This document shows positions 1 through 9,568 of a stretch of 50,269 nucleotides of DNA, piece after piece; the first letter of the stretch is position 1; each line of letters opens with the position of its first letter. The notes below the pieces were generated by a model. That model had not been told where the DNA came from and did not search any database. It saw only the letters and a program-made list of their open reading frames with translations. The stretch comes from Acanthaster planci (lineage: Eukaryota > Echinodermata > Asteroidea > Valvatida > Acanthasteridae): positions 428,359 through 478,627 of the forward strand of contig NW_019091372.1 in the NCBI RefSeq assembly GCF_001949145.1, read 5' to 3'. The position numbers were made by a program, and so were the translations under genes.

Positions 1-555
1 CTGGGTATATCAAGCTTGATGGAGTGGACCCCGTCTAAATAGGTTCGGTATATATAGGTTCTGTATGACGTCTGGAGACTATGTACGGACGGGAACTGCC
101 AGTCTGTTGTCTATTTCAAGCTTAGCAGTCGCCATCTTGCACATATAATAGAACTGCCTATTTCTTTACTGACAAACCGGATGTGCCGAACTCTTCTGTT
201 CTCGACTGACGTTGCCTTTTTTTTATTAAATAGCGAACTGGCTTGCTACAATTATCCGTTTTTTAGTTTTCACATACAGTGGAACACAAATGTAGACACG
301 CTGACTGTACTTCAGAAAAAGAAGAAAACGATAAAGGGAAGCCAAAGTATGTTAATTGCTAGCTCTTGTTTAAGGAGAAAACCGATTTAAAGCTCGAATG
401 TCGAGCGATTTAATGCTCTACAAAATCATTGACCGATTTTCAGTAAACTCTTATCAGCGCAAGATACCCTGAATCGCTCCAATTGATTATATTGAAAATA
501 ATTCTACTTCAGGCGGGATTGGCGTAGATAATGCATTTCCCATCGATTGACCGCA
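1..555. other. gene-free left edge
   Basis: I see no coding exon, RNA gene or clear mobile element. The longest open frames have ordinary chance composition and no splice signals that fit them. A short near-repeat of 'taggttc(g/t)gtat' occurs around 40-65. Confidence 0.5.
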
Positions 556-715
556 CTGCCCTATCGGTCCTTGTCAGTCCTGTGTGAGATCAACTAAACT
601 CTACCTTTTCAAAACAATCTTCCACTGCCGTGTACTCGAACTTGAAGCTTATTGGCTGGTCGATTACGGCAGTATCATCAGATCGTGCCCCATCCCAGGA
701 TGACCGATAGGGCAG
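556..715. repeat. 160-bp inverted-repeat (foldback) element
   Basis: The 14-mer CTGCCCTATCGGTC at 556-569 is perfectly complemented at 702-715. The similarity continues inward imperfectly (cctg...gatc on both arms). Size and form fit a small non-autonomous foldback or MITE relic. No target-site duplication is clear, so the true ends are uncertain. Confidence 0.5.
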
Positions 716-717
716 CG

Positions 718-2432
718 ATCAAACCTCTCCTGTAGGTTCTTCGATCGTGTCCAACATACCGAACAATTGATCATCAGCCTGACCCTTGAGTACACAAAGA
801 CATGCTTGCCCTGGACTGGCTAGTCTGCTACCATGAATTTCACATTCGATTACTGTAGGTACGTGAAGTGGTGACTTTTGTCCTTACAGTCCAACATGCA
901 TTTCAACACCGATGAACAGAAGAAAAGGAGCAGTTTAAGTTAAACTGCTCTAGATGTTCTCGTTGAAGTACATGTGCTCATTATAAGTCATAGCAATTAT
1001 ATTACAACAGTTCTGTTCTAGTTCACAGTGGACAGCCACGTAATGCATTTATAGCTATACAAGCCACGTTAACGACGATTTATTTCGGGACCGAGCTGGA
1101 AATTGCGTTCGAACTTTCCTGTAGCCAGTTATAGTTCTCAAACAGGCCACAGATTGTTTGTTCCACCGTAGCTTAATGGCAGAACATGGTGGCTGTAAAT
1201 TGAAAATGAAAATTTAGGTGCGCATTTTACATCGTACGATATTAAAGGGTAGCTGCGATCAAGTTTTTTAAAATTACAAACCTTTAAAATGCACCTTTAT
1301 GCCTCAATAAATGTTGTTGTCAACTTTGGTTTCACAACGTCAAAGGATATTTTAATGCCTTTTTGGTTTTTATGCAAATGAGTATTTCTATATTCATGAG
1401 CAAAACTGTGATGTCATTTCAGGAAGAAGCCTCAATGGTACATTGGTTTGTACACAAAAAAGTCCTGCGTTTTGGTAGATTTTCCTGGACTTTTTCTCTT
1501 CTTTGCTGATTCGTTGTCGTTTATGTGCATAGCAATAAGAAACCGTCATTGCCTCCCTCAGAAATGTTTCCAGTAGGTAAATTCTGGGTTCACAATTTGA
1601 ACAGAAATAAATATGCACTGAACAGAAATAAATTTGCACTGAACCACGTCTTCCCTAGATGACTTCATAGCAACAGCGTCCTCAGTTGTCCGGGAAAACA
1701 TGGATAATTTTGATTGTTTAAAAGTGTGCACTTTTCAATGCATTTTAACCAAAAAGTAGTGTGTAAGAGTATTCATACATTGAAGAAAAGCACAAAAATG
1801 CAGCAAATTGTAATTCATTGCAGTCGAATAAACGTGGCCTAGCCTTAACGTTACCTCAGAATAATATATGATCATACATTTAACAAGTAGGTGGAGTTTC
1901 ATTTTCACAATTTTGACTCGGGATTTTTCTCACTCAACATTGAAACAGTGCCAATAGCTGATACATTTTTTTTCCTCATAGCAGGCGCTGTCGGACATAA
2001 TTTTGCCACTTGAATGACATCATAACACTGATATCGAGGCTGACCTAACTGAAGAGTAACAAAATGTGTATAGAAAACGAAGTTTGGGTACCACACGCAA
2101 GTTTTGGTACAGAGTGGCTTCCACCCAGCGAGTTTCCATTGCAATTCCAATGTAGGTTCTATTCAACGACATCGTTGACGATCATCCCGATGCTTGTACG
2201 ACGGAAGTCGCTCCCCGATGCATGTTGTCTCCGCTGCCTGGCATCATTGGGTCCTCTGCGATAGCTTTGTGCGTGGTGGACTGACCGCATGTCTTGCTGT
2301 GTGCGCCAAGGAAAGGTGAAGAAGGAAAATCAACTGACGATAGTGCGGACATGTTGGGAAGTGAAAAGAACTCCAATTTGAAGGATACTCCAGAAAGTCA
2401 CGAACCTATTGTGAGGTCAGGATTGGATCACG
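718..2432. other. non-coding stretch, nothing recognised
   Basis: AT-rich sequence with many stops in all frames. Reading frames of 60-80 codons exist on both strands, but they overlap each other and match no family I know. No tRNA-like boxes or long inverted repeats were seen. Confidence 0.4.
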
Positions 2433-2438
2433 TTTAAT
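2433..2438 (-). promoter_or_regulatory. possible polyadenylation signal (ATTAAA)
   Basis: On the minus strand ATTAAA lies about 105 bases after the stop codon of the small membrane-protein frame at 2543-2860. The spacing suits a short 3' UTR, but a hexamer in AT-rich DNA is weak evidence. Confidence 0.3.
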
Positions 2439-2542
2439 TATAAACCCCTCCCCCACACACATCTAGAATACGCATGGAAAATATAATCTTGTCAAGACAG
2501 ATGGGGAGTTGCACCCTCGTCTCGTTTAGTTCAACCGGTTGA

Positions 2543-2860
2543 CTAAGCTGTCTTGAAGTTTTCAAACTTAAAACCTCCGTTTGTGAGTGTGCTCACACCA
2601 GTCTTCTGGATGGTGACCCTAGGGAGTGCATCCTTGTTTGATTGTAACGACCTACCGGTTACCAGCGAGTCATGGTTTCTCATCATGGGCGTGATGTTGT
2701 CAGCCTGACGGTGCTGCTTCTTCTTGAAGTACGTAGCAAATGCATAACAGCAGATGAAACCAATGGCAAATGTCCACTTGATGACGTCAGCGCTCCACCA
2801 CACCCAGCACACGACGATGTAGGACAGTAACGAAAACCAACCCCACTCGAGCAAAGACAT
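2543..2860 (-). CDS. hypothetical small membrane protein (105 aa) or terminal exon
   Basis: I do not recognise this protein. The frame from the first ATG (2860) to TAG (2543-2545) encodes 105 residues beginning MSLLEWGW. Two hydrophobic segments, roughly residues 6-23 (rich in Trp) and 27-43, are followed by a basic KKKQHRQ stop-transfer-like stretch and a polar tail ending NFKTA. The segmented composition and clustered charges look more like a real protein than a chance frame. The in-frame extension upstream of the ATG has no other ATG, so either translation starts here or this is the last exon of a spliced gene. An ATTAAA signal lies about 105 bases downstream. No neighbouring exon could be linked. 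It could also be a remnant of a mobile element. Function unknown. Confidence 0.4.
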   Translation of the reverse strand: MSLLEWGWFSLLSYIVVCWVWWSADVIKWTFAIGFICCYAFATYFKKKQHRQADNITPMMRNHDSLVTGRSLQSNKDALPRVTIQKTGVSTLTNGGFKFENFKTA

Positions 2861-3193
2861 TTTCAGTTTGCCTTTTGAAACAAGCGACAGATTTTGGCAC
2901 AAATCGTTTTAGCTATGGGTGCGAAACTGGAGTGTGCATGGTAAGATATATGGGTGATAGCAGTGCACTCGTGGATCACACAAAGCCAAGGGTAGGCTGT
3001 TTACCAACCATTGTTCCGACCTGAACTTTAGATTCTAGGTGAAGTTCAAGTTCTTTGTCATCCTTATCTTATTGTTTTTTGTGGTCAGGCCATTCATTGG
3101 AACTTACGCTTATCACGAACAAAATACCACCCCAGTGTAGCTCCCAGTGCCAGACTAAATATTGGAAAGGATTAAAAGAGCTTGTAATGTGGG
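2861..3193. other. region upstream of the small membrane-protein frame
   Basis: Non-coding by inspection. No TATA box at a sensible distance and no convincing upstream exon for the minus-strand frame at 2543-2860. Confidence 0.3.
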
Positions 3194-3355
3194 TTGGTTC
3201 TGTATTTCAAAAAGGCAAGCTATAGGTCTTTCGTGAACAAAGTGCGCGTGTGCGTCAGTGTATGGCTGCGCTGATAGGGTGCGTGCATTGCTGTTCCCGA
3301 ATGACCTCGGACGCGCTTCAATTTGGGCATTCGCTGTTGGAATACCAAATTGGCT
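3194..3355. mobile_element. MITE-like repeat, family 1 copy A
   Basis: This segment shares long stretches with 30607-30765 in the same orientation. The core is TTCCCGAATGACCTCGGACG followed by CGCTTCA (around 3294-3320), and CTGCGCTGATA also matches. The left end (ttggttctgtatttcaaaa) is roughly the reverse complement of the right end (ttggaataccaaattgg), which indicates terminal inverted repeats. With about 160 bp, no coding capacity and two copies, a non-autonomous DNA transposon is the simplest reading. Confidence 0.6.
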
Positions 3356-5240
3356 CATTCGTTCCTTTTGAGGAACTTGAATCTTAATGTTCGTTGGATT
3401 TGCCCCACTATTTATATGTATATCTTGCTTTAGAAATTAGGAAATGTAAACCCTGGAAAAATTTATAATTTTCAGGTTTTCACAACTTGCGCGTGAGGGA
3501 GAATAAAGACATGGCTCGTTCACAGTGCATTGTGTGAGAAGCCAAAGTGTTTCAAGCCCAGATAAATTCGCTTATTTCCGACACAATAATGATTAATTTG
3601 AATAAGTGCTCTATAACACATTATAATGAAGTCGTTTTCCTGTGCTTTTACGATACATTTCTGAAACCTTTAGGGAAGAACCTGCTACTCCTTTGTAGAG
3701 TAACTAACGAAAATAAACGCAGTACATGTTCAGTCTTTTCAAAAATATTTTATCAAGTCATTAGGCCAACTATTCATTCACTACATGAGAAAAAAACTCA
3801 ATCCTGCAAATTCTGCGTTGTTTGAAGCACTTGCCACTAAAACAATTTATTAAACTCAAATCGTTACAGTCCTTCGCTGGCGAATAAATATTTATACATA
3901 AAATTGCCAGTGTTGATATTTGAGCACAGTTCTCACAACCGCAGTGTCGCTGTTTAGTGGAAAATATTTACTGATCTCTTCGTCAACACACTAAACATGT
4001 AGTTTACAAGCCCGGGATTCAAATCGTTACATCTGGGGACGAGCTTTGCTTTTTAAACAGATTGGCTCCCAGACTTGCACAACAAGCTGATTGCCGGCAG
4101 GCAATATGGGAACCATACCCGGAGACTTTAGATTTGAACAGAGGTTGATTTTGAACACTGGTGTCGAGAAAATACCGGCAAGTGAAATCTAAGCATCGAT
4201 TATATAATCATAACCTAACCGCCATACTCTGCCCGTTTGGAAATAATTCAGTACGGCGCTGGATCATCCTCTAGTAAAAATAACACCATTTATGAATCTT
4301 GTTAGAGCATGCTGTATTTACATGTGCATTTAAAACAAAATTACATGAGGAATCTCTTTGATGTTTACATAATGGTACGTCATTAGATAAATGCCACTGT
4401 TTGGTGTAGGCTTTGTCAGTGTGGGCTATAGTAAATAAAAACGATGGTGCAGAGTGCGGGCCGACGCGTGCAAGTGCTCGTATTTTGCTCTGTTTGGCTT
4501 GTGACAAAATACTGCAGTAAAGAAATATCGAAAGATCGACGGCGCCATTTACCCTTGAAATATTTGTCTTGATCGAATTGTGAATTTGAATAGAAATCAG
4601 GATTATTTACACAGTTCGTTCATTCGTATCATTCGCATAGTACTAACAGCTCTAATGGTTTAAAACAAACTTTTTCTATCCGTTGATTTTTTTAAGCAAG
4701 AAAAATGCACGCGGCTCATCAATTCGGTAATCTTCGATTTTCTTTGATAATGAACATGACTTTGTTCATATTCCTGAAAACGGAAATGCCGCCATATCTG
4801 TTGACAACCGAGGATGCGCCAGGTGAGGTTTTCGTGAAGTACCAAGTGCTTCGATCATTGGACCGTCAATATGACGCTCCATTGGAGGAAAGCAGAATTG
4901 TCTCGTAGATGAGCAAGACGGCACTGCTAAGGTTGACAAGCAAAATGGCGGCAGGGTCAAACTTTGACGCGGTGTGGTACGGTGGGGGGATGTTTGTAGA
5001 AGCGTTGTGGGTTGAACAAAGCCCTGTGGTGCATCGTCCTGTAGGTCGAAAGACAAGGAACAACATCCAGTATTCAGTGACCTCATACAGGAGATGGTGC
5101 AACTTTGCTGCAACGCATTTTTTCTCCTTGTATGAATAATCAAAGAATCCGTGAAGCCTGTGATTATCAAAAATGAGCTGACTATTTTCATTACCACCAT
5201 GCAGTCTACTAAAAACCTATATCAAATCAAGACGGCCCTT
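3356..5240. other. non-coding stretch between the first repeat and the calcitonin-type gene
   Basis: No supported gene. A small perfect palindrome-like motif (ATTGCCGGCAGGCAAT) lies near 4090. Several overlapping frames of 60-144 codons between 4700 and 5200 lie on both strands, have incompatible compositions and lack matching splice sites. Confidence 0.4.
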
Positions 5241-5251
5241 TTTATTTTATT
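5241..5251 (-). promoter_or_regulatory. tandem polyadenylation signals for the calcitonin-type gene
   Basis: Two overlapping AATAAA hexamers on the minus strand (5241-5246 and 5246-5251) lie about 210 bases beyond the stop codon of the calcitonin-type precursor. This suits a short 3' UTR ending near 5220. Confidence 0.6.
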
Positions 5252-5457
5252 CCTTGATTCAGTTGTCCATCACAAAGCAGCTCTTTGCTGTAACAAAGTT
5301 TTTTCAGGATTAATTTTGTTTTTTTTAGAAGACAGTATGTTTTGTTCCTCAGGATTCCCCAGCTATATATACACGCATTTAAATGCGCAGTCGTCACGTG
5401 CATAACAAAACGAAAAGGCCAGTCTGGTACCTGGACTACCTAATGGAATGCATCCAT

Positions 5458-5629
5458 TTACGCCTTGTCCTCAGCCACCGCGTCCACAGATCGCCTCCTC
5501 TTTCCTGGCCCTCCACTGCCGAAGCGGGAATTGCTGTCTGCGAGCATGCGTGATAGGGCATCTTGTCCCAGCTTCAATTGTGCGCAGCCGCCGAAATATT
5601 CTGCGCACCCGGAAGAGGACCGTTTTAGC
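5458..5629 (-). CDS. calcitonin-type gene, coding exon 3 (mature peptide)
   Basis: Acceptor TTTACCTTTTCAG; the first G completes M66. The exon then carries the LKR cleavage site, the 38-residue peptide, GKRRR and the tail, ending TAA at 5460-5458. The Cys spacing is C-x6-C, one residue more than the C-x5-C of vertebrate calcitonins. Confidence 0.94.
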
Positions 5630-6505
5630 CTGAAAAGGTAAAGTATCAGTTTTATCACCATTTTTATCATATTTATCACTTGGCTGACCATCCGGAAGAT
5701 CCTCATTTTGGAGCCCTTTCATTAGGCAACTGTCATCAACCTTAGTGCCACTGTCAAAATCAATCATTCGATTGACACATCCATTCTTTCTTTTTTTTGG
5801 AAAATTGGATCAAATGAAAATGAACTCACATCGACTGGAATTCGCTGCTTCTTGAAAATGTGTGGACAATTTGGTTGTACGCGTCCACCTTGTCAGCCAA
5901 ATCTCTCAGCTCGTCTCCTTTCAGTGGAAAAACAGTATCTGCTTCACCCCTGAATAGTGACATAAACCAAAATTGAGGTAAACTTTGACTGTGGTCCAAA
6001 CGTTTTGAGCAAGATTGGGCTAGTCTGTAAGCGAAATGCAACAATGCAAACGACTGTAAATCAGCAACATTATCAATGACTGTGAGCTTTGACCCCCGTT
6101 GGGGGCACAAATTAACAACTAACATTTGAAGCTCTTGGTGGCAGCAACTAAGTCGGCCATTTTGAATTACGTATTCAACTCAACTCAAGGCTGCATCCGA
6201 ATCTGTTGTCTAGAGCTAGGTCTAGGTCTTCCCTCCATTGAAAATGTGTGGACATGCGTAGACATTAGACCTAGCCGTAGCTCTGGAAGCCCGTTTCGGA
6301 CACGGCCTAATGTTACGGGCGGCACGCTGACTGCATTGAATTTTAAGCGTCAAATTCCGCCGTTCGCTTTTTGCATTTTGGAGGGATCCAAAGGATTACA
6401 CAGTTGTCGACGACTGTTCCGTACATACCTTGATAACGAGGCAGCTGTGGCAATGGTGTAGAACGTGCAAAAGACTGCTAGCGTTAGTACTGCTGTTGGC
6501 TTCAT
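5458..6505 (-). CDS. calcitonin-type neuropeptide precursor (complete, 3 coding exons)
   Basis: Secreted precursor of a peptide hormone that in other animals acts on calcitonin-receptor-like GPCRs. Coding exons: 6505-6429, 5949-5830, 5629-5458, all with GT-AG junctions and matching phases (2, 2), giving 122 residues. Residues 1 to about 22 form a signal peptide (MKPTAVLTLAVFCTF...ATAA). Residues 23-66 are an acidic spacer. K68-R69 is a dibasic cleavage site. Residues 70-107 are the peptide: SSSGC, a six-residue Cys-Cys ring (C74, C81), an amphipathic middle containing LSRMLADSNS, and FGSGGP. G108 is the amide donor, K109-R112 the furin-type cleavage site, and a 10-residue tail follows. The N-terminal disulphide ring plus C-terminal Pro-amide define the family. 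Echinoderm calcitonins that I remember (starfish, sea cucumber) share the MLA(E/D)SNS and FGx(S/G)GP patterns. Exon layout (signal, spacer, peptide) mirrors vertebrate CALCA. A 5' UTR exon probably lies further upstream. Confidence 0.94.
5830..5949 (-). CDS. calcitonin-type gene, coding exon 2 (propeptide)
   Basis: Acceptor CACTATTCAG, donor CGAT|GTGAGT. It encodes R26 to S65 plus two bases of M66: a helix-prone acidic spacer (GDELRDLADKVDAYNQ). A 17-base stretch of this exon recurs in the preceding intron at 6237-6253. Confidence 0.9.
6429..6505 (-). CDS. calcitonin-type gene, coding exon 1 (signal peptide)
   Basis: Starts at the ATG (6505-6503) in context CAACAATGA and ends TCA AG|GTATGT. 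The 25 complete codons encode a short basic n-region, a hydrophobic core and a small-residue cleavage site. A plausible acceptor (TTTATTTACGCAG) ends at 6532, so the transcribed exon may begin at 6531 and contain 26 bases of 5' UTR. Confidence 0.92.
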
Positions 6506-6515
6506 TGTTGGTAAT

Positions 6516-6591
6516 GGATGACGTCAGTGATCTGCGTAAATAAACAGAAATGACTACATGTCAGCCACAGTTTATGCTGATGACGTCATCC
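6516..6591. promoter_or_regulatory. inverted pair of CRE octamers upstream of the calcitonin-type start
   Basis: The full palindromic cAMP-response element TGACGTCA occurs at 6519-6526 and 6581-6588. Each sits in an 11-bp perfect inverted repeat (GGATGACGTCA at 6516-6526, TGACGTCATCC at 6581-6591). The nearer one is 14 bases upstream of the ATG. CREB-family factors bind this site, and CRE elements are known in vertebrate calcitonin/CGRP promoters. If the upstream acceptor is used, the near copy would lie in the 5' UTR. Confidence 0.5.
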
Positions 6592-9194
6592 GTGACACTA
6601 ATTTCAACTGGGTCGTTGTCAATAGCATATACGGGAGCACATTTTAAAAGCAACACTGATTGGTAATATAGGTCCTGTAATCTTCTCCCTCATCTTAGAC
6701 GTCAAATGGTTCTGACCTCTGGAAAAATTACAAGTCATCTCCACCCGGAAAAGGATTTCCGTGTGTTAAAAGCTAATCAAGTACCTTTATATGTATCTAG
6801 AGTAGTAGATGAATACATGTAGGCCGTAAAGCTGGCTGGTTTTTTTCCTGGGGTTTTTCATTTCTCATATTTAAAGTTGAGAAAGGATTTGTTTCCTTTG
6901 AATGGGGCAGAATAGGATGTAGTGTGTTCAGCTCCCGAAATCAAACCCAATCTCAAAACACGCCCCAAATGGAATCTAAATCATGGAATTCTCCACTGAC
7001 TTTGACATCCTACGCAAACAAACCATACGGCCTTGCTGTTTAAAAAGACCTGATATAAGGAACACCAAAACAAGAGTTGAAAGGTGAGGTCCAGCTGACT
7101 TATTTTACAACCACGGCCGGTTATGCTATTAATACCAGCGCGCTTGGGAAAAATTCTGCGCCGAGGAGGCTTGGTTACTGCCGGCAGGCGCGAGCGCCGG
7201 AGAAGATAGCCCCGTGGTAAAGATCGATAAGCGAGCGCCCGGTTGGGCCGGGGATGGAGTGTCCGATAGCCCACTACAAGGCTACGGTGTAAGCGCAGGA
7301 GGGCACTGCCGCATTGCGGTGGATGGCTAGATCGTGTCGGGGCATTCTAACCAGAGACAGGAAGAACCGGGGTGGTTCTGGCAGAGTGAGCCACGCGTGT
7401 CACGAATGCACAGGAAGCCGTGACGTCAGAGATGAACTGTCATCGGGGAGAGAGATTTCAAGCAAGAGTTGCGCCGTTCGTTCGCCGTTGGGGTTTAAAA
7501 CATACATGTGTATCACACTCAGAAATAACCATTAATAAAAAAAAAACCAGTACCAGCTGCGCGTATTCAATGTAGAGCAAGGGAACCGTTAATTGAGTCG
7601 CAATATCACACCTGATATTTGTATTGAAATATCTCTGATAATGCATTATCTTTTAAGGTTATCATCACGTTAATTGTTCAAATTGTAGCAGTCTTTCATG
7701 TTAAAACCCAAGGCTGTATACACAACGATTCATAGAATCAATGCGTCAGAATGCTCCAGGAATCTTCGATTCCTTTTGTTTTTCAATATTAGTTATATTT
7801 TAAGACACTTAGCGTGCCTAGAAGGCAGCGGTAATCGTGTCCAACGTATCAATCTTGACAAAGGCGCTTTCGAATGACGACCCTTCTCCAAATACATATA
7901 TCCGGCTCGGGCCGTGCGGAATGTCAAGATCTAAACTCCTTGCCGCCGTCTTCCAGTTGTTCCGTGAGCTTTTCCCTAATCTTTGGCCTGGCCTTCTTCT
8001 TTTTTTTTCAGATGGAGTCCCCTTCGCTTCTGTTTGCAAGCTGGTTTGGGGGCCCGCTGTCACGGATTTAAGGGCCACTCAAGTGGCGTTTGAAGACAGC
8101 GGGGTGGTTTCACGTTGCGCGGGAGCGGCGCAGCTGCACCAAGGCATCGCTCGCCCTTCGCTCTTTATTTCTGTCATACGAAAAGACTGAAGTTGTAGAT
8201 TCGAGATTTAAGTGTCTGGATTTCTTTAACGTGGCACGTTAACATAAAACATCTTTGGATAATGCCACTTACTTTGACTGTCGGTTTCAAAGAATTTTGA
8301 AATGTTGTTACGAAATTATTGTAGTTTTCTCGTTCATTCTGATTAACCATTTTTCCCAAGGCAGCGAGGTCTAGAGGGATTTCCCTATTGAGTTTATATT
8401 CCTTGTTTTGAATTTCAAGGTATAATCTCTTTTTATTTTATCCCCGTCTTCCAAAAGTAGACGAGACAACGCATTGTTCATATGTTTGTAATAGACCTGT
8501 CTAACAATTTTTCATATACAATAGTAGTTAGGTAGTAAACAGGGTTGCATGTCGTCACGGCATTTTAAAATAAGACACCTATAATGATTGTTACTGAAAG
8601 CTGTTGGTCACAGCTTTAAAGCAAATCCATCTGCCGACATCCCACAGGTTTCCCATACAGCCCCTCTTGTTCGTCCCAGACCTCAAATCTTCCGTGGAGT
8701 GTACACCAAAATTGTCCCTTGGTCAAACCCTCAAGTCCTTCCACCAAGAATTTGAGTAAATATCCGTTTCCTTGTCTTGTGTTTGGATGCGGCCCCGGTG
8801 GCATTATCGTGTTCAGGATTTGGCGCGGCCGTCTTTTCATCGTGGAAAAGACTCCTCGGACTGCGCTCGACTGCCAACGGCCGCGTGCAAATGAAAGGAA
8901 ATGAGAAGACATTCCAGTTACTGGGAAAAAATGAGCGAGGACGATCCTAGAATCGCCCAGATTAATTGAATCGGGAAGATATCTCTGCTTTTGCAAGTAA
9001 TGATGTTTCGGTGTGCGCAGAAGTGATGTTTAAGGCAGTCACGAATGATTTTGTGTCAGGGCAAATGCACAATCATTTGATTGGGTTTATCTTAAAAGTT
9101 GAGTACACTTTCTGTCTTTTCACTTAAGCGCTCTGCGTTTCCTCGAAGAGGGTATGGTAAAAAAAACCTTCACCAACGGTCATTAATACACCTC
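6592..9194. other. upstream region with a CpG-rich patch and unresolved frames
   Basis: No supported gene. From about 7105 to 7460 the DNA is richer in CpG than its surroundings (cggccgg, gcgcgagcgccgg, gagcgcccgg), about 600-950 bp upstream of the calcitonin-type ATG; it is a candidate promoter or untranslated first exon for that gene. A minus-strand frame at 8616-8912 (98 codons from ATG, containing GNGYLLKFLVEGLEGLTKG) has fairly protein-like composition but no recognised family or linked exon. Another at 7818-8078 has no ATG. Confidence 0.3.
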
Positions 9195-9568
9195 AAACAT
9201 AATGACTTAACCCCACGCTTACAGCAGTGCATCGTGGGTAAAAAGTGGGGATAGAAATTAAAGATGGCAGACACCATCGTCAGTCATGCGAGCCTTTCGC
9301 GAGACTTTAGTCGGAGCAAATATGCGGTCTCATGGAAGCTTGAAAAATGCAGTTCTGACATTCGCCGTGTGCTTGATACACACAATGACACGCAACGGTT
9401 AACGAGAACCATTTTGGAAAATACAGACCTTCTCAATCCCTGGATCTTTTTGACAGTTTTCCATGCGTATCATGTTCTTGCAATAGCGCGCATTATGTGT
9501 CGGGACTATCGTCCCCACTCTTCACCCATAATGCACCACGGTAAACAGTGCGTTACGTCATTATGTTT
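9195..9568. mobile_element. MITE with about 60-bp terminal inverted repeats
   Basis: The left end begins AAACATAATGACTTAACCCC and runs through TGCATCGTGGGTAAAAAGTGGGGATAG to about 9254. The reverse complement of 9507-9568 begins AAACATAATGACGTAACGCAC and runs through TGCATTATGGGTGAAGAGTGGGGAC. The interior of about 250 bp has an open frame of 141 codons starting in the left arm, which resembles no transposase. This looks like a non-autonomous DNA transposon. A target-site duplication was not resolved. Confidence 0.75.

Noticed and set aside
5630-5767. Minus-strand frame MIDFDSGTKVDD running into calcitonin exon 3
   Set aside because: It enters the exon in a different frame from the peptide and crosses a strong acceptor; it is best explained as intron 2, although an alternative exon cannot be fully excluded.
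7818-8078. Minus-strand frame ending IDTLDTITAAF
   Set aside because: Opens with GTG and has no ATG. A long pyrimidine tract with AG on the other strand suggests a possible splice site, but no frame or partner exon fits.
8616-8912. 98-codon minus-strand frame with GNGYLLKFLVEGLEGLTKG
   Set aside because: Somewhat protein-like but no family, partner exon or clean splice sites; kept only as an unresolved frame.
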